Source of the DNA: Flavobacterium jejuense
GTDB lineage: Bacteria; Bacteroidota; Bacteroidia; Flavobacteriales; Flavobacteriaceae
DNA: 64,000 nucleotides
Assembly: GCF_006491595.2 (NCBI RefSeq)
Contig: NZ_VEVQ02000001.1
Location: 372,001 to 436,000 of the forward strand
Direction of reading: 5' to 3'
Shown here: positions 52,729 through 61,080 of the stretch, piece after piece
Numbering within the stretch: position 1 is the first letter of the stretch
How the letters are laid out: each line of letters begins with the position of its first letter
Notes under the pieces: generated by a model
Told to the model about the DNA's origin: nothing
Database searches by the model: none
Seen by the model: only the letters and a program-made list of their open reading frames with translations
Made by a program: the position numbers and the translations under genes

Positions 52729-55101
52729 ATGGATGCAAAAAATTGTTTCCATTGTGGAATTGAAATTATAAAAAAAGACGAAATTATTTATGATAATAAA
52801 AGTTTCTGTTGTAATGGTTGCAAAACTGTTTATGAGATTTTTAGTCAAAATGATTTAAGCTGTTATTATGATTTTGAAAAAGCACCAGGTGCTACTCCAC
52901 AGGAAATTAAAGGTAAATATGACTTTTTAGACGATGAAAAAATTAACACAAAACTGTTGGAATTTCAAGAAGAAACAACAAATATTGTTTCACTTTTCAT
53001 TCCTCATATACATTGTAGTTCGTGCATTTGGATTTTGGAAAATTTACAAAAGCTACAGAAAGGAGTAAGTACTTCACAGGTTAACTTTCCAGAGAAAAAG
53101 GTTAGAATAACTTTTGATTCTTCAAAAACATCTTTGAAAGAGCTAGTTTATTTGTTGAGTTCCATTGGTTACGAACCATACATAAGTCTGGAAAATTTCG
53201 AAACAGGAAAGAAAAATGTAGATAGAAGTTTAATCTATAAGCTAGGTGTAGCCTTTTTTTGTTTTGGAAATATAATGTTACTCTCTTTTCCAGAATATTT
53301 TGAAGTTGAAGAATTTTGGATTAATCAATATAGAGGATTCTTTCGTTGGTTAATTTTTGCTTTATCACTTCCTTCTTTTTTGTATGCAGCAAGTGATTAT
53401 TATATTTCGGCTTATAAAAGTATTAAATCAAGAATGTTGAATATTGATATTCCTATTGCTTTAGGAATTATCGTCATGTTTGTAAGAAGTACGATTGATA
53501 TTGTATTGGATTATGGGCAAGGCTATTTTGATAGTTTAACAGGTTTGGTTTTCTTTATGTTATTAGGAAAGTTATTCCAACAAAAAACGTATAATTTTCT
53601 CTCATTCGAAAGAGATTATAAATCTTATTTTCCAATAGCTATTACCAAATTGAATTCGGATGGAACTGAAATTCCTATTCAAGTGTATGATATTGAAAAA
53701 GCTGACCGGTTGTTAATTCGTAATCAAGAATTAATTCCTGTTGATGGTATTTTAATTTCTGATACAACTTCAATTGATTACAGTTTTGTTACTGGTGAAG
53801 CTATTCCAATAGAAAAAAAATCAGGAGATAAACTTTTTGCAGGAGGGAAAATAATAGGAAGTGTCATTGAAATGGAAGTTTTGTTTTCGGTTTCCCAAAG
53901 TTACTTAACTCAATTATGGAGTAATGACATTTTTCAGAAGAAAATCGATCAAAAACATAAGACCATAACGGATAAAATAAGTCGTTATTTTACACCTATT
54001 TTATTACTACTAGCAGCAATTGTATTCATTATTTGGTTATTTATAGATGTTCCAACGGCTTTTAATGTCTTAACTGCGGTTTTAATTGTGGCTTGTCCTT
54101 GTGCGTTGGCTTTAACTGCACCTTTTACTTTAGGAAATGTCTTACGTATTATGGGAAAACAGAAAATGTATCTTAAAAACGCAATGGTTATTGAACAATT
54201 AGCCAAAGTAGATACGTTGGTTTTTGATAAAACAGGAACCATTACTTCTAATAAAAAATCGGCTGTAGAATTTGTTGGAAACGAACTTTCATTAGACGAA
54301 CTTTCACTAATTAAAAATGCAATGCGAGGCTCAAACCATCCTTTGAGTAGAAAGATTTATGATTTTTTGCCTAATGTACCTAAAGTTGAAATACAAGAAT
54401 TTGAAGAAATTACTGGAAAAGGAATTATAGCTAAAGCAAATGATACAACAGTGAAGATTGGTTCCGCTTTTTTATTAGGAATTATTGATGAAGAAATGTC
54501 CCAACAAACCAAAGTTTACATAAAAATAAACAATACTTTCAAAGGATATTTCGTATTCGATAATCAATATAGAAAGGGTGTTATTGAGTTATTTGACCAA
54601 TTGAGTAATAAGTATGAATTAAAAATTCTTTCAGGAGATAACGAAGGAGAAAAAGAAACACTTCAAACGTTATTACCTAAAACCACTGAACTAGTATTCA
54701 ACCAAAAGCCTGAACAAAAACTTGAATTTATCAAACACTTACAAGAAAAAGGCAAGAATGTGATGATGATAGGTGATGGGTTAAATGATGCTGGAGCATT
54801 GGCACAAAGTAATGTGGGAATATCCCTTTCAGAAAATGTAAATGTGTTTTCACCAGCTTGTGATGGTATTATGGATGCCTCTCAATTTTCAAAATTAGGA
54901 TACTATTTGAAGTACTCTAAAAATGCCATGCGAACGATTTACATGAGCTTCGGACTTTCCTTATTATATAATTTAGTAGGCTTATCATTTGCTATTTCTG
55001 GCAATTTATCTCCATTAGTAGCAGCCATAATCATGCCTTTAAGTTCTATTACAGTAGTGAGTTTTGTAACGATAATGAGTAATTATTATGCTAAAAAATA
55101 A
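52729..55101 (+). CDS. ccoI: Copper-transporting P-type ATPase for cbb3 oxidase assembly
   Basis: A 790-residue P1B-type ATPase: an N-terminal cysteine-rich metal-binding domain (CFHCG, then FCCNGCKTVYE), an HMA domain with IHCSSCIW (C96-C99), the membrane CPCALALTAPF copper site near residue 454, phospho-acceptor in FDKTGT near 500, and GDGLND near 681. In Proteobacteria the CcoI/FixI product delivers copper to the cbb3 oxidase. It starts the cco cluster and is separated from ccoS by 114 bases containing a second promoter. Confidence 0.94.
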   Translation: MDAKNCFHCGIEIIKKDEIIYDNKSFCCNGCKTVYEIFSQNDLSCYYDFEKAPGATPQEIKGKYDFLDDEKINTKLLEFQEETTNIVSLFIPHIHCSSCIWILENLQKLQKGVSTSQVNFPEKKVRITFDSSKTSLKELVYLLSSIGYEPYISLENFETGKKNVDRSLIYKLGVAFFCFGNIMLLSFPEYFEVEEFWINQYRGFFRWLIFALSLPSFLYAASDYYISAYKSIKSRMLNIDIPIALGIIVMFVRSTIDIVLDYGQGYFDSLTGLVFFMLLGKLFQQKTYNFLSFERDYKSYFPIAITKLNSDGTEIPIQVYDIEKADRLLIRNQELIPVDGILISDTTSIDYSFVTGEAIPIEKKSGDKLFAGGKIIGSVIEMEVLFSVSQSYLTQLWSNDIFQKKIDQKHKTITDKISRYFTPILLLLAAIVFIIWLFIDVPTAFNVLTAVLIVACPCALALTAPFTLGNVLRIMGKQKMYLKNAMVIEQLAKVDTLVFDKTGTITSNKKSAVEFVGNELSLDELSLIKNAMRGSNHPLSRKIYDFLPNVPKVEIQEFEEITGKGIIAKANDTTVKIGSAFLLGIIDEEMSQQTKVYIKINNTFKGYFVFDNQYRKGVIELFDQLSNKYELKILSGDNEGEKETLQTLLPKTTELVFNQKPEQKLEFIKHLQEKGKNVMMIGDGLNDAGALAQSNVGISLSENVNVFSPACDGIMDASQFSKLGYYLKYSKNAMRTIYMSFGLSLLYNLVGLSFAISGNLSPLVAAIIMPLSSITVVSFVTIMSNYYAKK

Positions 55102-55153
55102 TTTATTCATTACCATTGGTCATTGCAAAAGAAATTTAACAAAATTTTAAAGC

Positions 55154-55167
55154 ATGATAAATGTCAT
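55154..55167. promoter_or_regulatory. Predicted Fnr-like operator upstream of ccoS
   Basis: ATGATAAATGTCAT, a 5-4-5 dyad like 52663-52676; both are followed by ATTTT. The -7 element TAACTTTG is at 55190-55197, 40 bases from operator start to TTTG. This puts the dyad centre near -41 to -43, the usual class II activator position. Confidence 0.72.
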
Positions 55168-55189
55168 ATTTTTTGAACATCAGTCGAAG

Positions 55190-55197
55190 TAACTTTG
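55190..55197 (+). promoter_or_regulatory. -7 promoter element (TAACTTTG) of the ccoS-ccoNO operon
   Basis: TAACTTTG matches TAnnTTTG and lies 18 bases before the ccoS ATG. Confidence 0.6.
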
Positions 55198-55215
55198 TTA
55201 ACACAAATTTAAGGT

Positions 55216-55407
55216 ATGAGTGTCATTTATATATTAATTACAGTAAGTATAGTAGTTGCAGTCGTTTTCTTACTAGCTTTTATCAAAGCAGTAAAAAGTG
55301 GACAGTACGATGACGACTATACACCATCAGTCAGAATGCTTTTTGACGATGAATTAAAAAAAAGTCCGAGTAAAATAATAGAAGTAGAAAAACAAAAACC
55401 AATCTAA
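55216..55407 (+). CDS. ccoS: cbb3 oxidase maturation protein CcoS
   Basis: A 63-residue single-span membrane protein with VIYILITVSIVVAVVFLLAF as membrane helix and SGQYDDDYTPSVRMLFDDE, the acidic CcoS motif. It is needed for heme and copper insertion into the cbb3 oxidase. It lies 2 bases before ccoNO. Confidence 0.93.
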   Translation: MSVIYILITVSIVVAVVFLLAFIKAVKSGQYDDDYTPSVRMLFDDELKKSPSKIIEVEKQKPI

Positions 55408-55409
55408 TT

Positions 55410-57608
55410 ATGGAGATGCAACAATTTTATTACGATAACAAAATTGTAAAGAAGTTTCTTTATGCAAGTATACTTTTCGGTGTCGTAGGAATGCTTGTAG
55501 GCTTAACAGTAGCCTTTATGTTTATTTTTCCAAACATGACCGATGGTATTCCATGGTTGAGTTTTGGACGATTAAGACCTTTACATACAAATGCTGTTAT
55601 TTTCGCCTTTGTAGGTAACGCTATTTTTGCAGGTGTCTATTATTCGTTACAACGTTTATTAAAAACTAGAATGTATAGCGATGTATTAAGTAATATTAAT
55701 TTCTGGGGATGGCAATTAATTATAGTAGCTGCTGCCATTACATTACCATTGGGTTATACCACATCAAAAGAATATGCTGAATTGGAATGGCCTATTGATA
55801 TTGCTATTGCAATAATTTGGGTAGTATTTGGTATTAATATGATTATGACCATTTTAAGAAGAAGAGAGCGTCATTTATATGTAGCAATTTGGTTCTATAT
55901 TGCCACATTTGTTACGGTTGCTGTACTTCATATTTTTAATAGTTTAGAACTTCCTGTTTCTGCTTTAAAAAGTTATTCGGTTTATGCAGGTGTACAAGAT
56001 GCTTTGGTACAATGGTGGTACGGACATAACGCGGTGGCCTTTTTCTTAACCACACCTTTCTTAGGATTGATGTATTATTTTGTGCCAAAAGCTGCCAATC
56101 GTCCAGTTTACTCGTATAGATTATCAATTATACACTTTTGGTCTTTGATCTTCATTTATATTTGGGCTGGACCGCATCATTTATTATATACAGCTTTACC
56201 AGATTGGGCGCAAAATCTTGGAGTGGTTTTCTCTATTATGTTAATTGCTCCATCTTGGGGAGGAATGATTAATGGCTTGTTAACCTTAAGAGGAGTTTGG
56301 GATAAAGTAAGAACAGAACCGGTTTTAAAATTCTTCGTAGTAGGTATTACAGGTTATGGTATGGCTACTTTTGAAGGACCAATGTTATCCTTGAAAAATG
56401 TAAATGCGATTGCCCATTTTACCGATTGGATTGTAGCTCACGTTCACGTAGGAGCATTAGCTTGGAATGGTTTCATGACTTTTGGAATGATTTATTGGTT
56501 AATTCCAAGAATGACTAAAACAAAACTATATTCTACTGCTTTAGCTAATTTCCATTTTTGGATTGGAACGTTAGGTATTATATTATATGCTTTGCCAATG
56601 TATGTGGCTGGGTTTACTCAAGCTTCAATGTGGAAACAATTCAAACCAGACGGAACTTTACAATATGGAAACTTCCTAGAAACAGTTACCGAAATTATGC
56701 CAATGTATTTAATGCGTGCAATTGGAGGAACTTTATTCGTAATTGGACTTTTAGTTTTAGTATATAATATTATTAGAACAGTAATGGCTGGACAAAAAGT
56801 GGAAGATGAACTAGCAGAAGCTCCAGCATTAACAAAAATAACTTCTGGAAGATTAAAAGGAGAGAAATTCCACCCTTGGTTAGAAAGAAGACCTATTCAA
56901 TTGACCATTTTAGCAACGATTGCGATTTTAATAGGAGGTATTCTTCAAATTGTACCAACCATTATGGTTAAATCTAATATTCCAACGATTTCTAGTGTAA
57001 AACCTTACACACCTTTAGAATTAGAAGGAAGAGATATTTATATAAGAGAAGGCTGTAATAACTGCCACTCTCAAATGGTTCGTCCTTTTCGTTCTGAGGT
57101 AGTGCGTTATGGTGAATATTCAAAAGCTGGTGAATTTGTTTACGATCATCCATTTTTATGGGGTTCTAAACGTACTGGACCTGATTTAGCTCGAGAAGGT
57201 GTTTCAGGTAAACCGAATAACGGTGGACGTTCCGATGACTGGCATTTTAATCACCTTTGGGATCCACAAAGTACTTCTTCAGGTTCGATTATGCCAGGTT
57301 ATAAATGGATTATCAGAGGTAAATTAGATACATCCAATACACAAGAAAAAATGAAAGTAATGCAACAATTAGGCGTTCCTTACTCTGATCTTGAAGTAGA
57401 AAAAGCTATGGATTCTATTGAGAAACAAGCCTCTAAAATTGAAGCGAACTTGATGAAGAATGATGATATCAAGAAGTCTTTTGATGAACAGAAAGTGGCT
57501 AATGGAGCCGATTTTGTTCCTGTAAAAGAGAGAGAAATTGTAGCCTTAATTGCTTATTTACAACGGTTAGGTACTGATATTACTAAACAAGATAATACTA
57601 ATAAATAA
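55410..57608 (+). CDS. ccoNO: Fused cbb3 cytochrome oxidase subunits I and II
   Basis: A 732-residue fusion of CcoN (about 1-490) and CcoO (about 510-732). The N part is a 12-helix heme-copper oxidase: GHNAVAFFLTTPFLGLMYY, HHLLYTALPDW (copper-site histidines) and AHVHVGALAWNGF. The O part has one heme c site (GCNNCHSQMVRPFRSEV) and the closing DFVPVKEREIVALIAYLQRL. CcoNO fusions are typical of Bacteroidetes. It reduces oxygen under low-oxygen conditions and pumps protons. Confidence 0.95.
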   Translation: MEMQQFYYDNKIVKKFLYASILFGVVGMLVGLTVAFMFIFPNMTDGIPWLSFGRLRPLHTNAVIFAFVGNAIFAGVYYSLQRLLKTRMYSDVLSNINFWGWQLIIVAAAITLPLGYTTSKEYAELEWPIDIAIAIIWVVFGINMIMTILRRRERHLYVAIWFYIATFVTVAVLHIFNSLELPVSALKSYSVYAGVQDALVQWWYGHNAVAFFLTTPFLGLMYYFVPKAANRPVYSYRLSIIHFWSLIFIYIWAGPHHLLYTALPDWAQNLGVVFSIMLIAPSWGGMINGLLTLRGVWDKVRTEPVLKFFVVGITGYGMATFEGPMLSLKNVNAIAHFTDWIVAHVHVGALAWNGFMTFGMIYWLIPRMTKTKLYSTALANFHFWIGTLGIILYALPMYVAGFTQASMWKQFKPDGTLQYGNFLETVTEIMPMYLMRAIGGTLFVIGLLVLVYNIIRTVMAGQKVEDELAEAPALTKITSGRLKGEKFHPWLERRPIQLTILATIAILIGGILQIVPTIMVKSNIPTISSVKPYTPLELEGRDIYIREGCNNCHSQMVRPFRSEVVRYGEYSKAGEFVYDHPFLWGSKRTGPDLAREGVSGKPNNGGRSDDWHFNHLWDPQSTSSGSIMPGYKWIIRGKLDTSNTQEKMKVMQQLGVPYSDLEVEKAMDSIEKQASKIEANLMKNDDIKKSFDEQKVANGADFVPVKEREIVALIAYLQRLGTDITKQDNTNK

Positions 57609-57613
57609 GGAAT

Positions 57614-57787
57614 ATGCTAAAGTTCATCAAACACAATTTAGAAACAATAGCTGGTGTTGAGATTTATCCAATACTATCATTAAGCATCTTTTTTACTTTT
57701 TTTCTAGTGCTTTTTATTTGGGTGTTTACCTATAAAAAAGATAAAATTAAAGAGTTAAGTGAGTTACCTATTAAAGACGAATTATAA
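57614..57787 (+). CDS. ccoQ: CcoQ-like small membrane subunit
   Basis: A 57-residue protein too short for most gene calls. It starts ATG at 57614, 5 bases after ccoNO, has one membrane helix (PILSLSIFFTFFLVLFIWVF) and a lysine-rich tail (TYKKDKIKELSELPIKDEL). Position between ccoNO and ccoP and the single-span form identify a CcoQ-type subunit, which stabilises the complex. Confidence 0.82.
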   Translation: MLKFIKHNLETIAGVEIYPILSLSIFFTFFLVLFIWVFTYKKDKIKELSELPIKDEL

Positions 57788-57798
57788 AATTTATAGAT

Positions 57799-58773
57799 AT
57801 GAAAAGTATAATCCCTTCATACATTAGAGTTCCATTACTATTTGCCATTGTATTTATGGGAATGGAATATTTTATCGACTCAGGAGAAAAGCCTGCCTTT
57901 ATAGAATTTCCAATGGTGTCTGTTTTCTTGTTTGTTTTTCTATTTCTTTTGATAGCCATAGAAATTGTAATCAGTGCAGTTGATAAAGTAACGTATCAAT
58001 TATTAAACGAAGAACAGAAAAAACAATTAGAAGAAGCACAAGCCTTACCTTTTACAGAGAGTGCTTTTTACAAGAATATCATGAAAAAACTAACCCGTTC
58101 AAAAGCTATCGAACAAGAAGCTGATGTGATGCTAGATCATAATTATGACGGTATTAGAGAGTTGGATAATGTGTTGCCACCTTGGTGGGTGTATTTATTC
58201 TATGGTTGTGTAGTTTTTGCAATAGTATATTTAGTTCGTTTTCATATTGTGGGCGATTATACCCAAAAAGAAGAATATGAAATGGCTATGAATGAAGCAA
58301 AATTAGAACATGAGGAATATTTAAAAAATGCTCCTGATTTAGTAAATGTGGATAATGTTGTGTTAATGACTGATGCAGCTAGCATTGCTGATGGGAAACG
58401 AGTTTTTACTGAAAATAATTGTGCTTCTTGCCATAAAGAGAATTTAGAAGGAAACATTGGACCCAATTTAACAGATAAATACTGGATCAATGGAGGAGGA
58501 GTTAAAAATTTATTTACTGTTATTTCTGAAGGTAGTTCAAAAAACACAGTAATGGCTCCTTGGAAAGAAGTAATTAAACCCACTGATATTCAAAAAGTAG
58601 CCAGTTATATTTTATCTCTTCAAGGTTCAAATCCACTAGGAGCTAAAGCTCCAGAAGGAGAACTTTGGGTGGAAGAAGCTTCTTTAACTGATGAGGTAAC
58701 CAAAGTTAGTGATTCAACTAAAGTTAGTGCTGATGAGGTAACAATTGTTACTGACTCAACTAAAGTTAAGTAG
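57799..58773 (+). CDS. ccoP: cbb3 oxidase subunit III, mono-heme CcoP
   Basis: A 324-residue membrane-anchored cytochrome c. Two N-terminal helices come first (about 10-30 and 37-55), then an FVLW-like third helix at about 132-150 (PPWWVYLFYGCVVFAIVYLV), then one heme c site, NCASCHKENLEGNIGPNL. The usual second C-x-x-C-H of proteobacterial CcoP is not present. The last ~28 residues are two copies of a 14-residue repeat (ADEVTIVTDSTKVK type). It supplies electrons to CcoNO. Confidence 0.92.
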   Translation: MKSIIPSYIRVPLLFAIVFMGMEYFIDSGEKPAFIEFPMVSVFLFVFLFLLIAIEIVISAVDKVTYQLLNEEQKKQLEEAQALPFTESAFYKNIMKKLTRSKAIEQEADVMLDHNYDGIRELDNVLPPWWVYLFYGCVVFAIVYLVRFHIVGDYTQKEEYEMAMNEAKLEHEEYLKNAPDLVNVDNVVLMTDAASIADGKRVFTENNCASCHKENLEGNIGPNLTDKYWINGGGVKNLFTVISEGSSKNTVMAPWKEVIKPTDIQKVASYILSLQGSNPLGAKAPEGELWVEEASLTDEVTKVSDSTKVSADEVTIVTDSTKVK

Positions 58774-58796
58774 TAAATTAGACGTTGTTAGAAAGT

Positions 58797-58850
58797 TGTC
58801 ATTCTGAATCTAAACTATTTTGAAGATTTTGAAATAAGTTCAGAATGACA
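58797..58850. repeat. Extragenic inverted repeat with TGTCATTCTGAA arms
   Basis: TGTCATTCTGAA (58797-58808) and TTCAGAATGACA (58839-58850) are perfect 12-bp arms around a 30-base loop, between ccoP and ccoG. It resembles the GTCATTCTGAA elements scattered in many Bacteroidetes spacers. Confidence 0.75.
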
Positions 58851-58898
58851 TAAAATCTTTAAACAAACTCTTTTTTAATCCCAATTAATGCAAGAATT

Positions 58899-60317
58899 AT
58901 GTCAAATCAACCTGATGAAAGCTTTAGAGATACAATAGGAACCATAGATGAACAAGGAAAAAGAAACTTTATTCATCCTAAAAAACCTGTTGGTAAGTAT
59001 TATGATAAGCGAAAACTACTAAGTTACTTTCTTTTAGCATTTTTATTATCGGCACCTTTTATAAAAATTAACGGAAATCAGTTTTTATTATTTAACGTAC
59101 TAGAACGTAAGTTTTCCATATTTGGATTTCCATTTTGGCCACAAGATTTCTACATTTTTGTATTATCAATGATAGTTGGAGTAGTAGGATTGACACTTTT
59201 TACGGTTGCCTTTGGTCGTATTTTTTGTGGTTGGTTTTGTCCACAAACTATTTTTATGGAAATGGTTTTCAGACGCATTGAATATTGGATTGATGGTGAT
59301 AGAGGAGCACAAATACGATTAGCTAAACAAGAATGGAATGCTGAAAAAATAAGAAAAAGAGTAACCAAATGGATTATCTTTTTTATTATTTCTTTTCTGA
59401 TTGCTAATGTATTTCTAGCGTATCTAATTGGTAGTGATAAATTATTAGAATACATAGAAGAAGGACCAGCGGAAAACATCAGTACATTAATTGCTTTATT
59501 AATTTTCACAGGAGTATTCTATTTCATATTCGCTTGGTTTAGAGAACAAGTGTGTATTATCGCTTGTCCTTATGGAAGAATGCAAGGCGTTTTATTGGAT
59601 AACAAATCCATCAATGTGGCTTACGATCATGTAAGAGGAGAAAAAGAATCAGGAAGAGCCAAATGGGATAAAAGAGAAAATAGAGATGATACAGGAAAAG
59701 GAGATTGTATTGATTGCAAACAATGTGTAGTAGTTTGTCCCACAGGAATAGACATTCGCAACGGTACTCAGTTAGAATGTATCAATTGTACTGCTTGTAT
59801 TGATGAATGTGATACTATAATGGATAAAGTAGGTTTACCAAAAGGACTAATTCGTTATGCTAGTGAAGATGAAATTGTAAAGAAAGAGAAGTTCAAGCTA
59901 ACCACTAGAATGAAAGGGTATATTGCTGTCTTGACTATTCTTATCGGAATTTTAATTGGTTTACTTTTTTTGCGTAATGATGTAGAAGCCAATGTCTTTC
60001 GATTACCAGGACAATTGTATGAACAAAAAGGGAATGTGATTAGTAATGTCTTTACTTATAAAATAGTCAATAAAACGGTGAAAAATTTTGATAATGTGAC
60101 TATTAAACTTGAAAAACCAGAAGGTACTATTCGATTAGTAGGAAACACACATATAACCGTTAAAAAAGAAGCCTTGTTTCAAGGAACTCTATTTATTGAA
60201 ATTCCAACTTCTTTGGTTAAAAAAGATAAAATGAAAATAAAAATAGGTATTTATAATGATGGTAAGTTGATTGAAACCACGACGACGACTTTCTTAGGAC
60301 CAAGATCGTTTAATTAA
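58899..60317 (+). CDS. ccoG: Cytochrome c oxidase accessory protein CcoG
   Basis: A 472-residue membrane iron-sulfur protein: CGWFCPQTIFMEMVFRRIE near residue 110, two 4Fe-4S cysteine groups (CIDCKQCVVVCP and CINCTACIDECD, about 268-308), then a C-terminal Ig-like periplasmic domain (about 370-470). Family members have a role in copper reduction for cbb3 assembly. It is 125 bases after ccoP, across an inverted repeat. Confidence 0.94.
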   Translation: MSNQPDESFRDTIGTIDEQGKRNFIHPKKPVGKYYDKRKLLSYFLLAFLLSAPFIKINGNQFLLFNVLERKFSIFGFPFWPQDFYIFVLSMIVGVVGLTLFTVAFGRIFCGWFCPQTIFMEMVFRRIEYWIDGDRGAQIRLAKQEWNAEKIRKRVTKWIIFFIISFLIANVFLAYLIGSDKLLEYIEEGPAENISTLIALLIFTGVFYFIFAWFREQVCIIACPYGRMQGVLLDNKSINVAYDHVRGEKESGRAKWDKRENRDDTGKGDCIDCKQCVVVCPTGIDIRNGTQLECINCTACIDECDTIMDKVGLPKGLIRYASEDEIVKKEKFKLTTRMKGYIAVLTILIGILIGLLFLRNDVEANVFRLPGQLYEQKGNVISNVFTYKIVNKTVKNFDNVTIKLEKPEGTIRLVGNTHITVKKEALFQGTLFIEIPTSLVKKDKMKIKIGIYNDGKLIETTTTTFLGPRSFN

Positions 60318-60359
60318 AATATTTATTTAAAGGTTTCAAAGTTTAAGGTTGTTTAAAAT

Positions 60360-60401
60360 CGTTACAACTTAGAACTTATAACCTAAAACTTAAAACTATA
60401 C
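60360..60401 (+). repeat. Pre-start heptamer array before fixH
   Basis: Six units with 7-base period: CGTTACA, ACTTAGA, ACTTATA, then ACCTAAA, ACTTAAA and ACTATAC. The ATG follows after three more A bases. Confidence 0.8.
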
Positions 60402-60404
60402 AAA

Positions 60405-60851
60405 ATGAAAATAAATTGGGGAACAGGAATCGTAATTGCTTTTGGCTTGTTTATGACTTTCATACTGTACTTTGTTTTTAAAGTGCAATCCAATTCGAAA
60501 TACGATAACGAGTTGGTCACAGAAGATTATTACCAACAAGAATTAAAAGTACAAGGAAATATTGAAAGAGCCATTAATGCCAATGCATTGGAGCACCAAC
60601 TAACTATAGAAAAAGTTGCAGAAGGCATTCAAGTGACATTTCCAGAAGATTTTAAATACAAAGAAATAACAGGAAAAGTGTCCTTATACAGACCGTCTAA
60701 CCAGAAATTAGATAGTGAAATGCAAATTTCATTGTCTTCTTCACATTTGCTCATACCTAAAAGTAATTTGGTAGGCGGTCTTTGGGACATTACTGTAGAA
60801 TGGCAATATAATGGCGTTTCGTATCGAAACAAGCAGTCGGTTTATTATTAG
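60405..60851 (+). CDS. fixH: FixH-like cbb3 oxidase assembly protein
   Basis: A 148-residue protein: one N-terminal helix (NWGTGIVIAFGLFMTFILYF), then the FixH motif YDNELVTEDYYQQELKVQ and a beta-rich periplasmic domain closing with GLWDITVEWQYNGVSYRNK. FixH proteins assist copper delivery and cbb3 assembly. Heptamer arrays lie on both sides of this gene. Confidence 0.92.
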   Translation: MKINWGTGIVIAFGLFMTFILYFVFKVQSNSKYDNELVTEDYYQQELKVQGNIERAINANALEHQLTIEKVAEGIQVTFPEDFKYKEITGKVSLYRPSNQKLDSEMQISLSSSHLLIPKSNLVGGLWDITVEWQYNGVSYRNKQSVYY

Positions 60852-60897
60852 TGAAAAGTTAGAGATGAGAAGTGAATAGTGATTAGTTTTTAAGGAG
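60849..60897 (+). repeat. Post-stop heptamer array after fixH
   Basis: Seven 7-base units begin with the fixH stop codon: TAGTGAA, AAGTTAG, then AGATGAG and AAGTGAA, and TAGTGAT, TAGTTTT, TAAGGAG. TAG and TGA recur in all frames. Confidence 0.78.
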
Positions 60898-60923
60898 CAC
60901 AAAAATGGTTCTTCGGTTGAAAA

Positions 60924-60998
60924 TCTCACCCGCTATCCGTTACAATCTTTTCTTTTTTATTAGAAAAAGAAAAGGATTTACACTACTATCGGGGCTAA
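60924..60998 (-). ncRNA. Structured element resembling the Flavo-1 RNA
   Basis: On the minus strand a 5' GCCCCGATAGTAGTG flank and a 3' ATAGCGGGTGAG flank bracket a central hairpin (AATCCTTTTC / AGAAAAGATT, with TTTTC-type arms). The flanks are partly self-complementary. GC content is higher than the surroundings. From memory this layout (GCCC...AGYGG, U-rich stem, AGCGGAYAGCGGG) matches the Flavo-1 motif described in Flavobacteria. Its function is unknown. Confidence 0.55.
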
Positions 60999-61035
60999 AA
61001 ATCACGTTTTTACTTTTATATACAAACAAAAGAAA

Positions 61036-61077
61036 ACCTATAACTTACAACATAGAACCTACAACCTACAACAAAAT
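61036..61077 (+). repeat. Pre-start heptamer array before the SafE-like gene
   Basis: Six 7-base units: ACCTATA, ACTTACA, then ACATAGA, ACCTACA twice and ACAAAAT, ending three bases before the ATG at 61081. Confidence 0.82.
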
Positions 61078-61080
61078 AGC

